Position numbers and translations under genes: made by a program | Origin: Asticcacaulis excentricus | GTDB taxonomy: Bacteria > Pseudomonadota > Alphaproteobacteria > Caulobacterales > Caulobacteraceae | Length of the DNA stretch: 64,000 nucleotides | Direction: 5' to 3' | NCBI RefSeq assembly: GCF_003966695.1 | Contig: NZ_AP018828.1 | Coordinates: 650,001-714,000 of the forward strand | Notes under the pieces: model-generated | What the model was told of the DNA's origin: nothing | What the model saw: the letters and a program-made list of their open reading frames with translations, nothing else | The model's database searches: none | Shown here: positions 36,676 through 47,350 of the stretch, piece by piece | Layout of the letters: every line of letters begins with the position of its first letter | Position numbering within the stretch: position 1 is the stretch's first letter

Positions 36676-38076
36676 CTACAAATTGATCATACGACCGTCG
36701 GCATCCAGAGACGCTTCGAGGATGGCCTCCGACATGGTCGGGTGCGGGAAGACGGTCCCTTGCAGGTCCTCTTCCGTCGCTTCCATGGTGATCGCCAGAC
36801 AGAAGCCCTGCACCATTTCCGTGACATTGGCCCCGATCAGGTGGGCCCCCAAAAGCGCGCCGGTCTTCTTGTCGAAGATGACCTTGACGAAACCGCCCGG
36901 CTCACCGGCAGCAATCGCCTTGCCATTGGCCTTGAAGGGGAAGCGGCCGATCTTGACGTCCAGACCCTTTTCCTTCGCGCCCTGCTCGGTGATACCGACC
37001 GAGGCGACTTCCGGCGTGGCGTAGGTGCAGCCCGGAATCGGCGGATTGAGGTTCGACAGCTTTTTGCCGGCCATGTAGTCGGCCGCGTGGACGGCTTCGT
37101 GAGAAGCCTTGTGCGCCAGCCAGGGCGGCCCGGCGCAATCGCCGATGGCGTAGAGGCCCTTCACATTGGTCTTGCCGTGGCTGTCGTTCTTGATGTGACC
37201 GCGGTCCATCTCGACGCCCAGCTTTTCCAGACCGAGGTTTTCGGTATTGGCCACGATGCCGACGGCCACGATGCAGCCTTCGGCCTCCAGCGTTTCGGCC
37301 TTGCCGACGACCTCGACCGATACCTTGACGCCCGCAGAGGTCTTTTCGACCTTGGTCACCTTGGCCCCCAGACGGAACTTGAAGCCACGCTTTTCAAAGG
37401 CCTTCTGGGCCTCAGCGGATACTTCCTTGTCCTCGACCGGCAGGATGCGGTCCATAGCCTCGACCACGGTGACATCAGCGCCCAGCGAACGATAGAAGGA
37501 GGCGAACTCGATGCCGATAGCGCCCGAACCGATCACCACCAGCGACTTCGGCATGGCCTTGGGCGTCAGGGCGTTACGATAGGTCCAGATGCGTTCGCCG
37601 TCCGAAACCGCGCCGATGGCCGGGATTTCACGCGCACGCGCCCCAACCGCCAGCATGACGTTCTTCGGCTCGATGACCTGTTCACCGCCCTTGTTCAGCT
37701 TGACGCGCACCTTGGGTGCATCCTTGCCGGGCTCCAGCGTGGCGAAGCCCTCGATCACATCGATCTTGTTCTTCTTCATCAGGTAGCCAACGCCGCCATT
37801 GAGCTGCTTGGCGACGGCGCGCGAGCGGGCGATGACCTTTTCGAAGTCGAAGCCCGGCTTTTCGCCGGTCAGACCGTAATCACCGAGGTGATTGATCTTG
37901 TCGAACACTTCGGCCGACTTGAGCAGGGCCTTTGTCGGGATACAGCCCCAGTTGAGGCAGATGCCGCCCAGCAATTCACGCTCGACGATGGCGACCTTCA
38001 GGCCGTTCTGAGAGGCGCGGATGGCCCCTTCGTAACCGCCGGGACCGGAGCCGATAACAACCAGATCATAAGACAT
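36676..38076 (-). CDS. lpdA: Dihydrolipoyl dehydrogenase (E3)
   Basis: E3 reoxidises dihydrolipoyl groups of the pyruvate dehydrogenase complex with NAD+. The 466-residue flavoprotein has the FAD motif VIGSGPGGYEGAIRA, the redox disulfide C40/C45 in GGICLNWGCIPTKALL, and an NAD-binding VIGSGAIGIEFASFY motif. The C-terminal HPTMSEAILEASL supplies the catalytic histidine and glutamate. It is the last gene of pdhA-pdhB-pdhC-lpdA, 14 bp after pdhC, so it is likely dedicated to this complex. Confidence 0.97.
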   Translation of the reverse strand: MSYDLVVIGSGPGGYEGAIRASQNGLKVAIVERELLGGICLNWGCIPTKALLKSAEVFDKINHLGDYGLTGEKPGFDFEKVIARSRAVAKQLNGGVGYLMKKNKIDVIEGFATLEPGKDAPKVRVKLNKGGEQVIEPKNVMLAVGARAREIPAIGAVSDGERIWTYRNALTPKAMPKSLVVIGSGAIGIEFASFYRSLGADVTVVEAMDRILPVEDKEVSAEAQKAFEKRGFKFRLGAKVTKVEKTSAGVKVSVEVVGKAETLEAEGCIVAVGIVANTENLGLEKLGVEMDRGHIKNDSHGKTNVKGLYAIGDCAGPPWLAHKASHEAVHAADYMAGKKLSNLNPPIPGCTYATPEVASVGITEQGAKEKGLDVKIGRFPFKANGKAIAAGEPGGFVKVIFDKKTGALLGAHLIGANVTEMVQGFCLAITMEATEEDLQGTVFPHPTMSEAILEASLDADGRMINL

Positions 38077-38090
38077 GTTGAATCAACTCC

Positions 38091-39374
38091 TTAAGCCAAC
38101 ATTTTAATCGGGTCTTCGAGAAGGCCCTTCAATGCGGTAATGTACTTGGCACCGACCGACCCATCGACCACGCGGTGATCGCAGGTCAGGGTGACGGTCA
38201 TGACGGTGGCGACCGCCAGTTGGCCGTTCTTGACGACCGGGCGTTGTTCACCGGCACCGACCGACAGGATGCAGCCCTGCGGTTCGTTGATAATGGAGGC
38301 GAACTGCTTGATGCCGAACATGCCGAGGTTGGACACCGAGAAAGTGCCGCCCTGGAACTCTTCGGGCTTCAGCTTCATATCGCGGGCGCGCGCCGCCAGA
38401 TCCTTGGTTTCCTTGGCGATCTGAGCCAGAGACTTGGTCTCGGCCTTGCGGATGATCGGGGTGATCAGGCCACCGTCGATGGCCACGGCCATAGCGATAT
38501 CGGCATTGTGGTGCATGGCAATGCCTTCGGGGGTGAAGGAGGCATTGGCTTCCGGCACCTGCTTCAGCGCCAACGCCACCGCCTTGATGACAATATCGTT
38601 CACCGAGACCTTGATACCTTGCGATTCCAGCGCCGTATTGATCTTGGTGCGCGCCGCCAGCAGGTTGTCGAGTTCGATATCGACGGTCAGCGGGAAGTGC
38701 GGGATGTCGCGGAAGGATTCGGTCAGGCGGCGGGCGATGACCTTGCGCATATTGTTGAGCGGGACGAGATCGTAGGACCCCGCCGGAATGCCCAGTTGCT
38801 CAAGGGTCTGTACCTTGCGCGGCTCAGCCGCTGCGGTGGTCGCCGCCGGGGCGGAACCGGCCTTGCCGGTGCCCGAAGCCAGAGCGGCTTCGATATCGCG
38901 CTTGATGATACGACCGTGCGGGCCGGTGCCTTTCAGCAGCTTGAGATCGAGCTTATTGATCTCGGCCAGACGACGCGCCAGCGGCGAAGCCGCCACGCGC
39001 ACCCCACCCGAAGCGGCCGGGGCTGCGACGGGGGCGGCGGCCACAGGGGCCGGAGCCGCGGCGGGCTTCGGCGCTTCGGCGGCTTTCGGGGCCTCAGCTT
39101 TAGCCTGAGTCTGGGGCGCCGGAGCCGCCGAACCGCCCTCACCCGCTAGGCGCGCGATAGGGGTGTTCACCTTCACGCCTTCGGTCCCGGCTTCGATCAG
39201 GATGGCCTCAACCACGCCCTCATCGACGGCTTCGACTTCCATCGTCGCCTTGTCGGTTTCGATTTCGGCGATCACGTCACCGGCGGACACAGTGTCCCCG
39301 ACCTTGACGTGCCACTTGGCCAGAATGCCCTCTTCCATGGTGGGCGAGAGCGCCGGCATCAGAATATCGGTCAT
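38091..39374 (-). CDS. pdhC: Pyruvate dehydrogenase E2, dihydrolipoamide acetyltransferase
   Basis: E2 is the core of the complex and transfers the acetyl group to CoA. The 427-residue protein begins with one lipoyl domain, lipoylated at the lysine in [15 protein letters not shown]. An Ala/Pro-rich linker follows, then a peripheral subunit-binding domain ([36 protein letters not shown]) and the catalytic domain ending [16 protein letters not shown] with the active histidine and aspartate. The lipoyl domain is nearly identical to that on PdhB. The spacing to pdhB is 12 bp. Confidence 0.96.
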   Translation of the reverse strand: MTDILMPALSPTMEEGILAKWHVKVGDTVSAGDVIAEIETDKATMEVEAVDEGVVEAILIEAGTEGVKVNTPIARLAGEGGSAAPAPQTQAKAEAPKAAEAPKPAAAPAPVAAAPVAAPAASGGVRVAASPLARRLAEINKLDLKLLKGTGPHGRIIKRDIEAALASGTGKAGSAPAATTAAAEPRKVQTLEQLGIPAGSYDLVPLNNMRKVIARRLTESFRDIPHFPLTVDIELDNLLAARTKINTALESQGIKVSVNDIVIKAVALALKQVPEANASFTPEGIAMHHNADIAMAVAIDGGLITPIIRKAETKSLAQIAKETKDLAARARDMKLKPEEFQGGTFSVSNLGMFGIKQFASIINEPQGCILSVGAGEQRPVVKNGQLAVATVMTVTLTCDHRVVDGSVGAKYITALKGLLEDPIKMLA

Positions 39375-39386
39375 GTGTGGCCCCTC

Positions 39387-40730
39387 TTACTTGTACGAGA
39401 CTTGCTTGACCGCGGCGATGATCTTCTCAACGCTCGGGACGGTCAGGGCTTCGAGGTTGGCGGCGTAAGGCATCGGGACGTCTTCCTGATGCACGCGGGC
39501 GGGCGGCGCATCCAGATCGTCGAAGGCTTCGGCGGTGACGCGGGCGGCGACTTCGGCACCGATGCCGCACGGGCCCCAGCCTTCTTCGACGGTGACCAGA
39601 CGGTTGGTCTTCTTCACCGAGGCGACGACCGTGTCAGTGTCCAGCGGACGAAGCGTGCGCAGGTTGACGACTTCAGCGTCGATACCCTCTTCGGCCAGCT
39701 TCTCAGCCGCCTTGAGCGCAAAACCGACCATGCGCGAGTGGGCGACGATGGTGACATCCTTGCCCTCTTTCTGAATCTTGGCCTTGCCGATAGGCAGGAC
39801 GAAGTCTTCGACATCGGGGATTTCAAACTCGTTGCCGTACATCATCTCGTGTTCAAGGAAGACGATGGGGTTCGGATCACGGATGGCTGCCTTCAGCAAG
39901 CCCTTGGCGTCAGCGGCGTCATAAGGCGCAATGACCTTCAGGCCTGGAACGTTGGCGTACCACGCCGAATAGTCCTGCGAGTGCTGGGCGGCGACGCGGG
40001 CCGCGGCACCGTTCGGGCCACGGAAAACGATCGCCGACTTGATCTGACCACCCGACATGTACAGCGTCTTGGCCGACGAGTTCAGGATGTGGTCGATGGC
40101 CTGCATGGCGAAGTTGAAGGTCATGAACTCGATGATCGGCTTAAGACCGGCCATGGCCGCCCCCGAACCGATGCCGGCAAAGCCCATTTCGGTGATCGGC
40201 GTGTCGATAACGCGGCGGTCGCCAAATTCTTCGAGCAGGCCGCGAGAGACCTTGTAGGCGCCCTGATACTGGGCGACTTCCTCACCCATCAGGAAGACGC
40301 GGTCGTCGCGGCGCATTTCTTCGGCCATGGCGTCACGCAGCGCATCGCGCACCGTGATCTTGACCATCGGCGTGCCTTCCGGGAACTCCGGATCAGCCGC
40401 GGGCTTCGACACAGGGGCCGCCGCCGCAACCGGGGCTGCGGCTTCAACAGAGGCCACAGGGGCCGCTTCGGCCTTGGGCGCGGGCGCGCTTTCGCCACCG
40501 GCCAGACGCGCGATCGGCGTGTTGACCTTGACGCCTTCGGTGCCGGCTTCGATCAGGATGGCCTCGACCACGCCTTCATCGACGGCTTCGACTTCCATCG
40601 TCGCCTTGTCGGTTTCGATTTCGGCGATCACCTGACCGGCGGAAATCTCGTCACCGGCCTTGATGTGCCACTTGGAAAGGGTGCCCTCCTCCATGGTCGG
40701 AGAGAGAGCGGGCATAAGAATGTCGGTCAT
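39387..40730 (-). CDS. pdhB: Pyruvate dehydrogenase E1 component beta subunit with N-terminal lipoyl domain
   Basis: This subunit forms the E1 heterotetramer with PdhA and helps bind thiamin diphosphate. The 447-residue protein has an extra lipoyl domain at residues 1-80 (lipoyl lysine in [10 protein letters not shown]) and an Ala/Pro linker. The transketolase-like beta core follows from about residue 120: [39 protein letters not shown], then [19 protein letters not shown]. The lipoyl-bearing E1-beta is a known alphaproteobacterial arrangement. It starts 6 bp after pdhA. Confidence 0.96.
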   Translation of the reverse strand: MTDILMPALSPTMEEGTLSKWHIKAGDEISAGQVIAEIETDKATMEVEAVDEGVVEAILIEAGTEGVKVNTPIARLAGGESAPAPKAEAAPVASVEAAAPVAAAAPVSKPAADPEFPEGTPMVKITVRDALRDAMAEEMRRDDRVFLMGEEVAQYQGAYKVSRGLLEEFGDRRVIDTPITEMGFAGIGSGAAMAGLKPIIEFMTFNFAMQAIDHILNSSAKTLYMSGGQIKSAIVFRGPNGAAARVAAQHSQDYSAWYANVPGLKVIAPYDAADAKGLLKAAIRDPNPIVFLEHEMMYGNEFEIPDVEDFVLPIGKAKIQKEGKDVTIVAHSRMVGFALKAAEKLAEEGIDAEVVNLRTLRPLDTDTVVASVKKTNRLVTVEEGWGPCGIGAEVAARVTAEAFDDLDAPPARVHQEDVPMPYAANLEALTVPSVEKIIAAVKQVSYK

Positions 40731-40736
40731 CTGGGA

Positions 40737-41753
40737 TCAGGCCTCAAGATAAACGTCGGTGTACAGTTCGGACGGATCGGGTTCGGGGCTGGTCTGAGCG
40801 AACTCGACGGCCTCCATAACGATCGCCTTGATTTCATTGTCGATGGCCTTGATTTCGGCCTCTTCGACACCCGCCTGCTCCAGCATCGTCTTGATATGGT
40901 CGATCGGGTCGCGGGTCGTCTTGACCTCATCGACCTCTTCCTTGGAACGGTACTTGGCCGGGTCGGACATGGAGTGACCGCGATAGCGGTACGTCTTCAT
41001 TTCCAGAATGTAAGGCCCCTTGCCTGAACGGGCGTATTCAGCGGCGCGCTCAGCGGCTTCCTTCACCGCGAACACGTCCATGCCGTCCACGGTTTCGCCG
41101 GGGATGCCGAACGACGCGCCGCGCTGCGACAGGTTGGTCGTCGCCGAGGCGCGGGCCAGAGCCGTGCCCATGGCGTATTCGTTGTTTTCGATCACATAGA
41201 CGACCGGCAGGTTCCACAGCTTCGCCATGTTGAAGCTTTCGTAGACCTGACCCTGGTTGGCCGCACCGTCACCGAAATAGGTGAAGGAGACATTGCCATT
41301 GTTGCGGTACCAGTCGGCAAAGGCCAGACCCGTCCCCAGCGACACCTGAGCGCCGACGATGCCGTGACCGCCGAAGAAGCCGGTTTCGATGTCGAACATG
41401 TGCATCGACCCGCCCTTACCCTTCGACGAGCCGCCGATACGGCCGGTCAGCTCGGCCATAACGGCCTTGGGGTCCATACCGGCGGCCAGCATGTGGCCGT
41501 GGTCGCGGTAACCGGTGATGACCTGATCGCCGTCGATAGAGGCGGCTTCCATGCCCACAGCGACGGCTTCCTGACCGATGTACAGGTGGCAGAAGCCCCC
41601 GATCAGACCCATGCCGTAGAGCTGACCCGCACGCTCTTCGAAGCGGCGGATGAGAACCATCTCACGGTAATATTTCAGGAGTTCGTCTTTGGAGACATTG
41701 CGTTTGGCGGAACCCGTCGTTCCGGTGTCAGTGGCCTTGGCGGCGCGCGCCAT
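40737..41753 (-). CDS. pdhA: Pyruvate dehydrogenase E1 component alpha subunit
   Basis: PdhA decarboxylates pyruvate using thiamin diphosphate. The 338-residue protein carries YREMVLIRRFEERAGQLYGMG, the GFCHLYIGQEAVAVG block, and the thiamin diphosphate motif GDGAANQGQVYESFNMAKLWNLPVVYVIENN. The YRYRGHSMSDPAKYRSKEEV segment is the conserved loop found in E1-alpha. A strong GGGAGG site precedes ATG 41753. It is the first gene of the four-gene operon. The 260-bp gap to ftsB holds the promoter but no clear consensus that I can place. Confidence 0.97.
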   Translation of the reverse strand: MARAAKATDTGTTGSAKRNVSKDELLKYYREMVLIRRFEERAGQLYGMGLIGGFCHLYIGQEAVAVGMEAASIDGDQVITGYRDHGHMLAAGMDPKAVMAELTGRIGGSSKGKGGSMHMFDIETGFFGGHGIVGAQVSLGTGLAFADWYRNNGNVSFTYFGDGAANQGQVYESFNMAKLWNLPVVYVIENNEYAMGTALARASATTNLSQRGASFGIPGETVDGMDVFAVKEAAERAAEYARSGKGPYILEMKTYRYRGHSMSDPAKYRSKEEVDEVKTTRDPIDHIKTMLEQAGVEEAEIKAIDNEIKAIVMEAVEFAQTSPEPDPSELYTDVYLEA

Positions 41754-42016
41754 GGAAACCTCCCTGGGGTTAATCGTGCCGCTCGCGCCTTACCCGCAGG
41801 CAGAGACGTTCGCAGCCGGTCAAAAAGACGTTCGAGCGCGCACCGGCATAAAAAGGCCGGCCGCCCATAGAGGGGGATGCAGTCAGTTTCGGTGATCCCG
41901 TGGGAAAATCCGGCAGCAGGGCCACCGGAATCTCAGGGTTCGTCAAAAACCGCCTGAATTCACGTCAGGACTTCTCTTAGGCAAAGCCCAGGCTGACGTA
42001 AAGTCCCCTTGCGGAC

Positions 42017-42331
42017 TCAGGAATTGCGCGCAGGGGCGATGTGATCACGGATCACGTATTCGTTAGGGGCATTGAGCCCCAGGAGAACGCGGGCGCGTTC
42101 TTCAAGCAATTCTTTGGAAAGATTATCAGTTCTCAAATAACGGGCGCGGGCTTCAAGGTCCTGCCGCTCAGCGGCAAGATCAGCCAGAAGCTTTTGCTTT
42201 TCGGCCAGCTCAACCTGACGGGTTTCCTGCGAAAAGAACCCTTTATCGCCAGTCAAATACTGTACGCCGCAGTAGGTCAGAAATATAGCGATGATCGCGG
42301 TAGGCAAATAAGGCCTCAGTTTCTGAATCAC
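42017..42331 (-). CDS. ftsB: Cell division protein FtsB/DivIC-type septum initiator
   Basis: FtsB bridges FtsQ and FtsL in the divisome. The protein has a short cytoplasmic start, one membrane helix (about YLPTAIIAIFLTYCGVQYL), and a periplasmic coiled coil rich in Glu, Arg and Leu (ELAEKQKLLADLAAERQDLEARARYLRTD). I chose GTG 42331 because GAAGGGG precedes it. Another in-frame GTG at 42358 would add nine residues but lacks a ribosome site. The order eno-ftsB-pdhA is typical for alphaproteobacteria. A possible CtrA site lies upstream. Confidence 0.87.
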   Translation of the reverse strand: MIQKLRPYLPTAIIAIFLTYCGVQYLTGDKGFFSQETRQVELAEKQKLLADLAAERQDLEARARYLRTDNLSKELLEERARVLLGLNAPNEYVIRDHIAPARNS

Positions 42332-42389
42332 AACTTTCGCCCCTTCTGGACGGACCACATTGACAGGAGGGATTTTTGGCCGCGTCGGT

Positions 42390-42404
42390 TTAACAAACTG
42401 TTAC
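42390..42404. promoter_or_regulatory. Near-match to a CtrA box (TTAA-N7-TTAC)
   Basis: TTAA at 42390-42393, seven bases, then TTAC matches the CtrA site TTAA-N7-TTAA at seven of eight fixed positions. It lies about 60 bp before the ftsB start. CtrA controls several division genes in Caulobacter, so the site is plausible, but one mismatch in an AT-rich spot could be chance. Confidence 0.3.
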
Positions 42405-42439
42405 CGAACATGTCACTTCAACTGAAAGAATTTATCATA

Positions 42440-42472
42440 AAACGCGAGCGGCGCAGGATACCTGCGCCGCTC
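42440..42472 (-). terminator. Terminator hairpin after eno
   Basis: A perfect 12-bp GC-rich stem (42446-42457 with 42461-42472) has an ATA loop. It lies between the end of eno and the start of ftsB. A short T-run follows on the minus side after CGCG, and a longer TTTTT on the plus side. Confidence 0.65.
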
Positions 42473-42525
42473 TTTTTGGCAGATTTGTAAAAAACGTCCC
42501 AGCCGGTGAGAGACCGGTTCCGGTT

Positions 42526-44518
<1,993 letters not shown>

Positions 44519-44535
44519 GAAAGGCCTTCCGGAAT

Positions 44536-44563
44536 CAAAAACGCGGCACCTGAGGCGCCGCGT
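44536..44563 (-). terminator. Rho-independent terminator after rpmF
   Basis: On the minus strand the stem ACGCGGCG / TGCCGCGT is followed by TTTTT (plus-strand A-run at 44537-44541). It separates rpmF from the phosphatase gene. Confidence 0.8.
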
Positions 44564-44590
44564 CTTTATATCTTCGGTCGATAAAGGCGG

Positions 44591-44773
44591 TTAGTCCTTT
44601 TTCGGCGTAATCACCTGACGGCCCTTGTAGATGCCGGTCTTCAGGTCGATGTGGTGCGGACGGCGCAGTTCGCCGGTGTCCTTGTCTTCCACATACGAGT
44701 TGGCGCCGAGCGCGTGGTGCGAGCGACGCATGTTGCGCCGCGAGGGGGATACTTTCCGCTTAGGTACGGCCAT
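44591..44773 (-). CDS. rpmF: 50S ribosomal protein L32
   Basis: The 60-residue basic protein begins [23 protein letters not shown], the usual L32 start. Like other alphaproteobacterial L32 it lacks the zinc-binding cysteines. In many bacteria rpmF is next to the DUF177 (yceD) gene and plsX; here DUF177-plsX is about 5 kb away. It ends before a terminator, so it is a short unit. The 282 bp upstream hold its promoter but nothing else I can name. Confidence 0.97.
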   Translation of the reverse strand: MAVPKRKVSPSRRNMRRSHHALGANSYVEDKDTGELRRPHHIDLKTGIYKGRQVITPKKD

Positions 44774-45055
44774 GTCCGACTCTCTTTTTCAAGTGAGGCT
44801 CGATAAGCTTTTACCCAAGCCTTTCAAGCGTAGAATGATGTGTTGACCGGTTGTTCGTCCGGTCGGAAGGCGCGCCTTATGCCTCAAGAGCGCAAAAGGA
44901 TCAAGGGGTCTGATGCAATAAATCTTGTATCGTCCGCGACCTGACGTAATGACGCTTATAAATGCGGCGCATTTCCGCCGCAATCCATTCAGATGCCGTT
45001 CAGCTTGGCGGGTGCTCAATGGCGTCATCCCACGCATATATCCTCAGGTGGCATT

Positions 45056-45598
45056 ATGAAACCCTCCTTTTTTCAACGGCATCTGCCGCTGGCCCTGATC
45101 GGGGTTGGCCTTATCGGTCTGGCCGCCCCTACTCTCGCTTCGGCACAAGGCTATGACGGCTATTGCTATCAGCGCAAATCCAACTCCACCGCCACAGGCG
45201 CGGTGATCGGCGCTCTGGCCGGAGCGGCCATCGGCAACGGTTCCTCGCATCGCTACGACCGCGGCGGCAATACGGTCGCCGGGGCCGCCTTAGGCGCCGT
45301 GGTCGGCGGAGCCTTGGGCAATGCCTCGGTCGATTGCCACGATGGCCGCTACTATTCCTATGAACGCAGCGGCTATTACGACCCGCCGCCCCCGCCGCCG
45401 GGCTATGGCGTCGTCTATTACGAATCGCGACCGCGCTATGATGGTTATTATGTTTATCGCGAGCGCTATTACGGCCCACGCTATTATCCGGCCCCGCGCA
45501 GCTATTACTACCGCGACCGCTATGACCGGTACGACCGCTATGATCGTTATGAGCGTCGCGAACGGGAATATTATCATCATCGCCGTGAGCGATGGTAA
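45056..45598 (+). CDS. Exported glycine-zipper protein with Tyr/Arg-rich tail
   Basis: The 180-residue protein has a signal peptide (about residues 1-30, ending APTLASAQ). A double glycine-zipper follows at about residues 45-90 (TGAVIGALAGAAIG and NTVAGAALGAVVGGALGN). The last half is rich in Tyr, Arg and Pro with repeated YDR units. Glycine-zipper domains of this kind insert in or pack against the outer membrane. The YDR run comes from a 9-bp tandem repeat near 45520-45555. AGGTGG precedes the ATG. The exact function is unknown. Confidence 0.82.
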   Translation: MKPSFFQRHLPLALIGVGLIGLAAPTLASAQGYDGYCYQRKSNSTATGAVIGALAGAAIGNGSSHRYDRGGNTVAGAALGAVVGGALGNASVDCHDGRYYSYERSGYYDPPPPPPGYGVVYYESRPRYDGYYVYRERYYGPRYYPAPRSYYYRDRYDRYDRYDRYERREREYYHHRRERW

Positions 45599-45639
45599 AA
45601 GCGTTCCGTCGAATGCGTAGGAGTAGACAGGATTGATGC

Positions 45640-45791
45640 GCCGCGTTTTAACGCGGCTTACCCTTCGGGCGCCTTCGGCGTCCATCGCCCTTTCGGGTCG
45701 ATGTGGCTCCGCTACGCTCCGCCGCGTCTGCGTGTGATCAAGAGGGCTTCGCTTCTTGATCATCACTCGCCGTCGAACCTCTCACGGTTCG
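45640..45791. other. Hairpin-rich intergenic stretch
   Basis: Several short inverted repeats follow one another: GCCGCGTT/AACGCGGC (45640-45657), CCCTTCGGG-type hairpins near 45661-45697, TGATCAAGA/TCTTGATCA (45735-45743 with 45754-45762), and CGAACC/GGTTCG (45774-45791). No coding frame is convincing. It separates the glycine-zipper gene from the tRNA-Pro terminator. It could be a structured RNA or accumulated repeat debris. Confidence 0.5.
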
Positions 45792-45810
45792 AATGCATAT
45801 CTTCGGCCCA

Positions 45811-45854
45811 AAAACAAAACAGACGGTCCCATAAGGGACCGTCTGTTTTGTTTT
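45811..45854 (-). terminator. Long terminator hairpin after tRNA-Pro(CGG)
   Basis: A perfect 20-bp stem (45811-45830 with 45835-45854) has an ATAA loop. The outer arms are AAAACAAAAC/GTTTTGTTTT. It starts 2 bp past the tRNA 3' end on the minus strand and can work in both directions. Confidence 0.9.
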
Positions 45855-45855
45855 G

Positions 45856-45933
<78 letters not shown>

Positions 45934-46145
45934 ATAAAGAAGGCATCCCTTTAATAAGGGATACGCACACGCCCGAAACCGGTCGTCTGCGTCTGGAGGC
46001 CGCTCTATACGGAAACGCCGGAACTCACGCAAGCCTTTGCCGTCAAAAAAATGCAGTATGTTGGGGAGAAACGAGAGGATAGCCGCGGAGAACAGGCCTT
46101 ACGAAATCTGTGCCCCTTCGCGGTTCGGAACCTGGAGCGGAGACC

Positions 46146-46192
46146 TTAAACACATAAGGGCCGCCCCGAAGGGGCGACCCTTATGTGTTTAA
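46146..46192 (-). terminator. Long terminator hairpin after tRNA-Pro(GGG)
   Basis: The arms at 46146-46167 and 46171-46192 pair over 22 positions with one mismatch. The GAA loop and AT-rich base fit a strong terminator. It begins 1 bp past the tRNA 3' end. Confidence 0.88.
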
Positions 46193-46193
46193 A

Positions 46194-46270
<77 letters not shown>

Positions 46271-46378
46271 ACACCTCTTCGCAGAGGCCTCCCCTGGTAA
46301 GGAGAACGCGGCTTATAGAGAGGAATAAAGCGGCCTGCAATAGGCCAGAGACGTTTTCCACCGCTCACATGCGGCGGA

Positions 46379-46903
46379 TCAGAGCCCCTTGAGGCTGCGC
46401 AGCATGGTTTTTTGCGCGTTTTCGAGGCTTTGGGCGATGGCCAGAAGCCGCGTGCGCGTCTCTTCGCTCAGGCCGCGAACGACCGGCAGGGCCGACATTT
46501 CCTCGAAATCAAAGGCCGGTTCGGCACTGTCGGCCATGACTTTGCGCGGTAAGGGCGGCGCGGATACGACCTCCATCGGCGCCTCGTCCGGCTCAGCGTA
46601 ACCCTCCGCCGCCGGGATAAAGGCCGTGCTGCCGCCCTGCCCGGCCGACAGAAGCGCCTTTTGCCCCTCATCCTTGTACAGCTTCTGCACGCCGCGAATC
46701 GTATAGCCGCGATCGTGCAGCAGCACCTTCACCCCCATCAGCAGGTCAATATCCTGCGGCCGATAGAAACGCCGCCCCCCGGCGCGCTTGGTCGGACGGA
46801 TAAAGGTGAACTTGGTTTCCCAGAACCGCAGCACATGCTGGGGCACGCCCACCGCGTCAGCGGTTTCGGAAATGGTACGAAAGGCGAGAGGCCCCTTGGA
46901 CAC
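46379..46903 (-). CDS. MerR-family transcriptional regulator
   Basis: The 174-residue protein has a MerR DNA-binding domain at residues 7-80: FRTISETADAVGVPQHVLRFWETKF, then GGRRFYRPQDIDLLMGVKVLLHDRGYTIRGVQKLY. The C-terminal part is variable and acidic, with no clear cysteine sensor. This MerR type directly downstream of ihfA is a fixed neighbour in alphaproteobacteria. Its target is not known. The gap to ihfA is 22 bp. Confidence 0.9.
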   Translation of the reverse strand: MSKGPLAFRTISETADAVGVPQHVLRFWETKFTFIRPTKRAGGRRFYRPQDIDLLMGVKVLLHDRGYTIRGVQKLYKDEGQKALLSAGQGGSTAFIPAAEGYAEPDEAPMEVVSAPPLPRKVMADSAEPAFDFEEMSALPVVRGLSEETRTRLLAIAQSLENAQKTMLRSLKGL

Positions 46904-46925
46904 GTGTACTGGCCTTTTTTACGAC

Positions 46926-47228
46926 TTATTCGCCGACACCGGCATCGACGCGCGCCTTCATGATCTGCGAAGCGCGGAAGGAGATGACCTTGCGCGGATC
47001 AATGGCCGCCGGCTTACCCGTCTTGGGGTTGCGCCCCACGCGAGCGTTCTTTTCGCGGACCTGAAACACGCCAAAGCCCGACAGCTTGACCGTCTCGCCC
47101 TTTTCCAGCGAATCAATGACCAGATCGAGGGTACGCTCGACCAGCGCGGCGCATTCCTGACGCGGCAGGCCCAGTTCGTTGTGCACCGCTTCGAACAGTT
47201 CGGCGCGGGTCAGGGTCGTGGCTTTCAT
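46926..47228 (-). CDS. ihfA: Integration host factor alpha subunit
   Basis: IHF bends DNA as an alpha-beta heterodimer. The 100-residue protein begins MKATTLTRAELFEAVHNELGL. It contains the GETVKLSGFGVFQVREKNARVGRNPKTGKPAAIDPRKVISFRAS beta-ribbon arm with the intercalating proline. ATG 47228 has a strong GGAGGGG site. In-frame codons up to 47315 are not family sequence. It sits between fabH and merR, all on the minus strand. Confidence 0.96.
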   Translation of the reverse strand: MKATTLTRAELFEAVHNELGLPRQECAALVERTLDLVIDSLEKGETVKLSGFGVFQVREKNARVGRNPKTGKPAAIDPRKVISFRASQIMKARVDAGVGE

Positions 47229-47350
47229 ATCTAATCCCCTCCGGAATGATCCATCAGAGGGAACCATACGCATTTTCCCGTTCACGTCAAAGGGTTGGAC
47301 GCGGCTTGTCATCAAATAAATGAGATTTTCGTCTCAATATACGGTTAGCC

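Noticed and set aside
45520-45555. Tandem 9-bp repeats as a separate repeat locus
   Set aside because: They are in frame and encode the YDR repeats of the glycine-zipper protein, so they belong to the gene.
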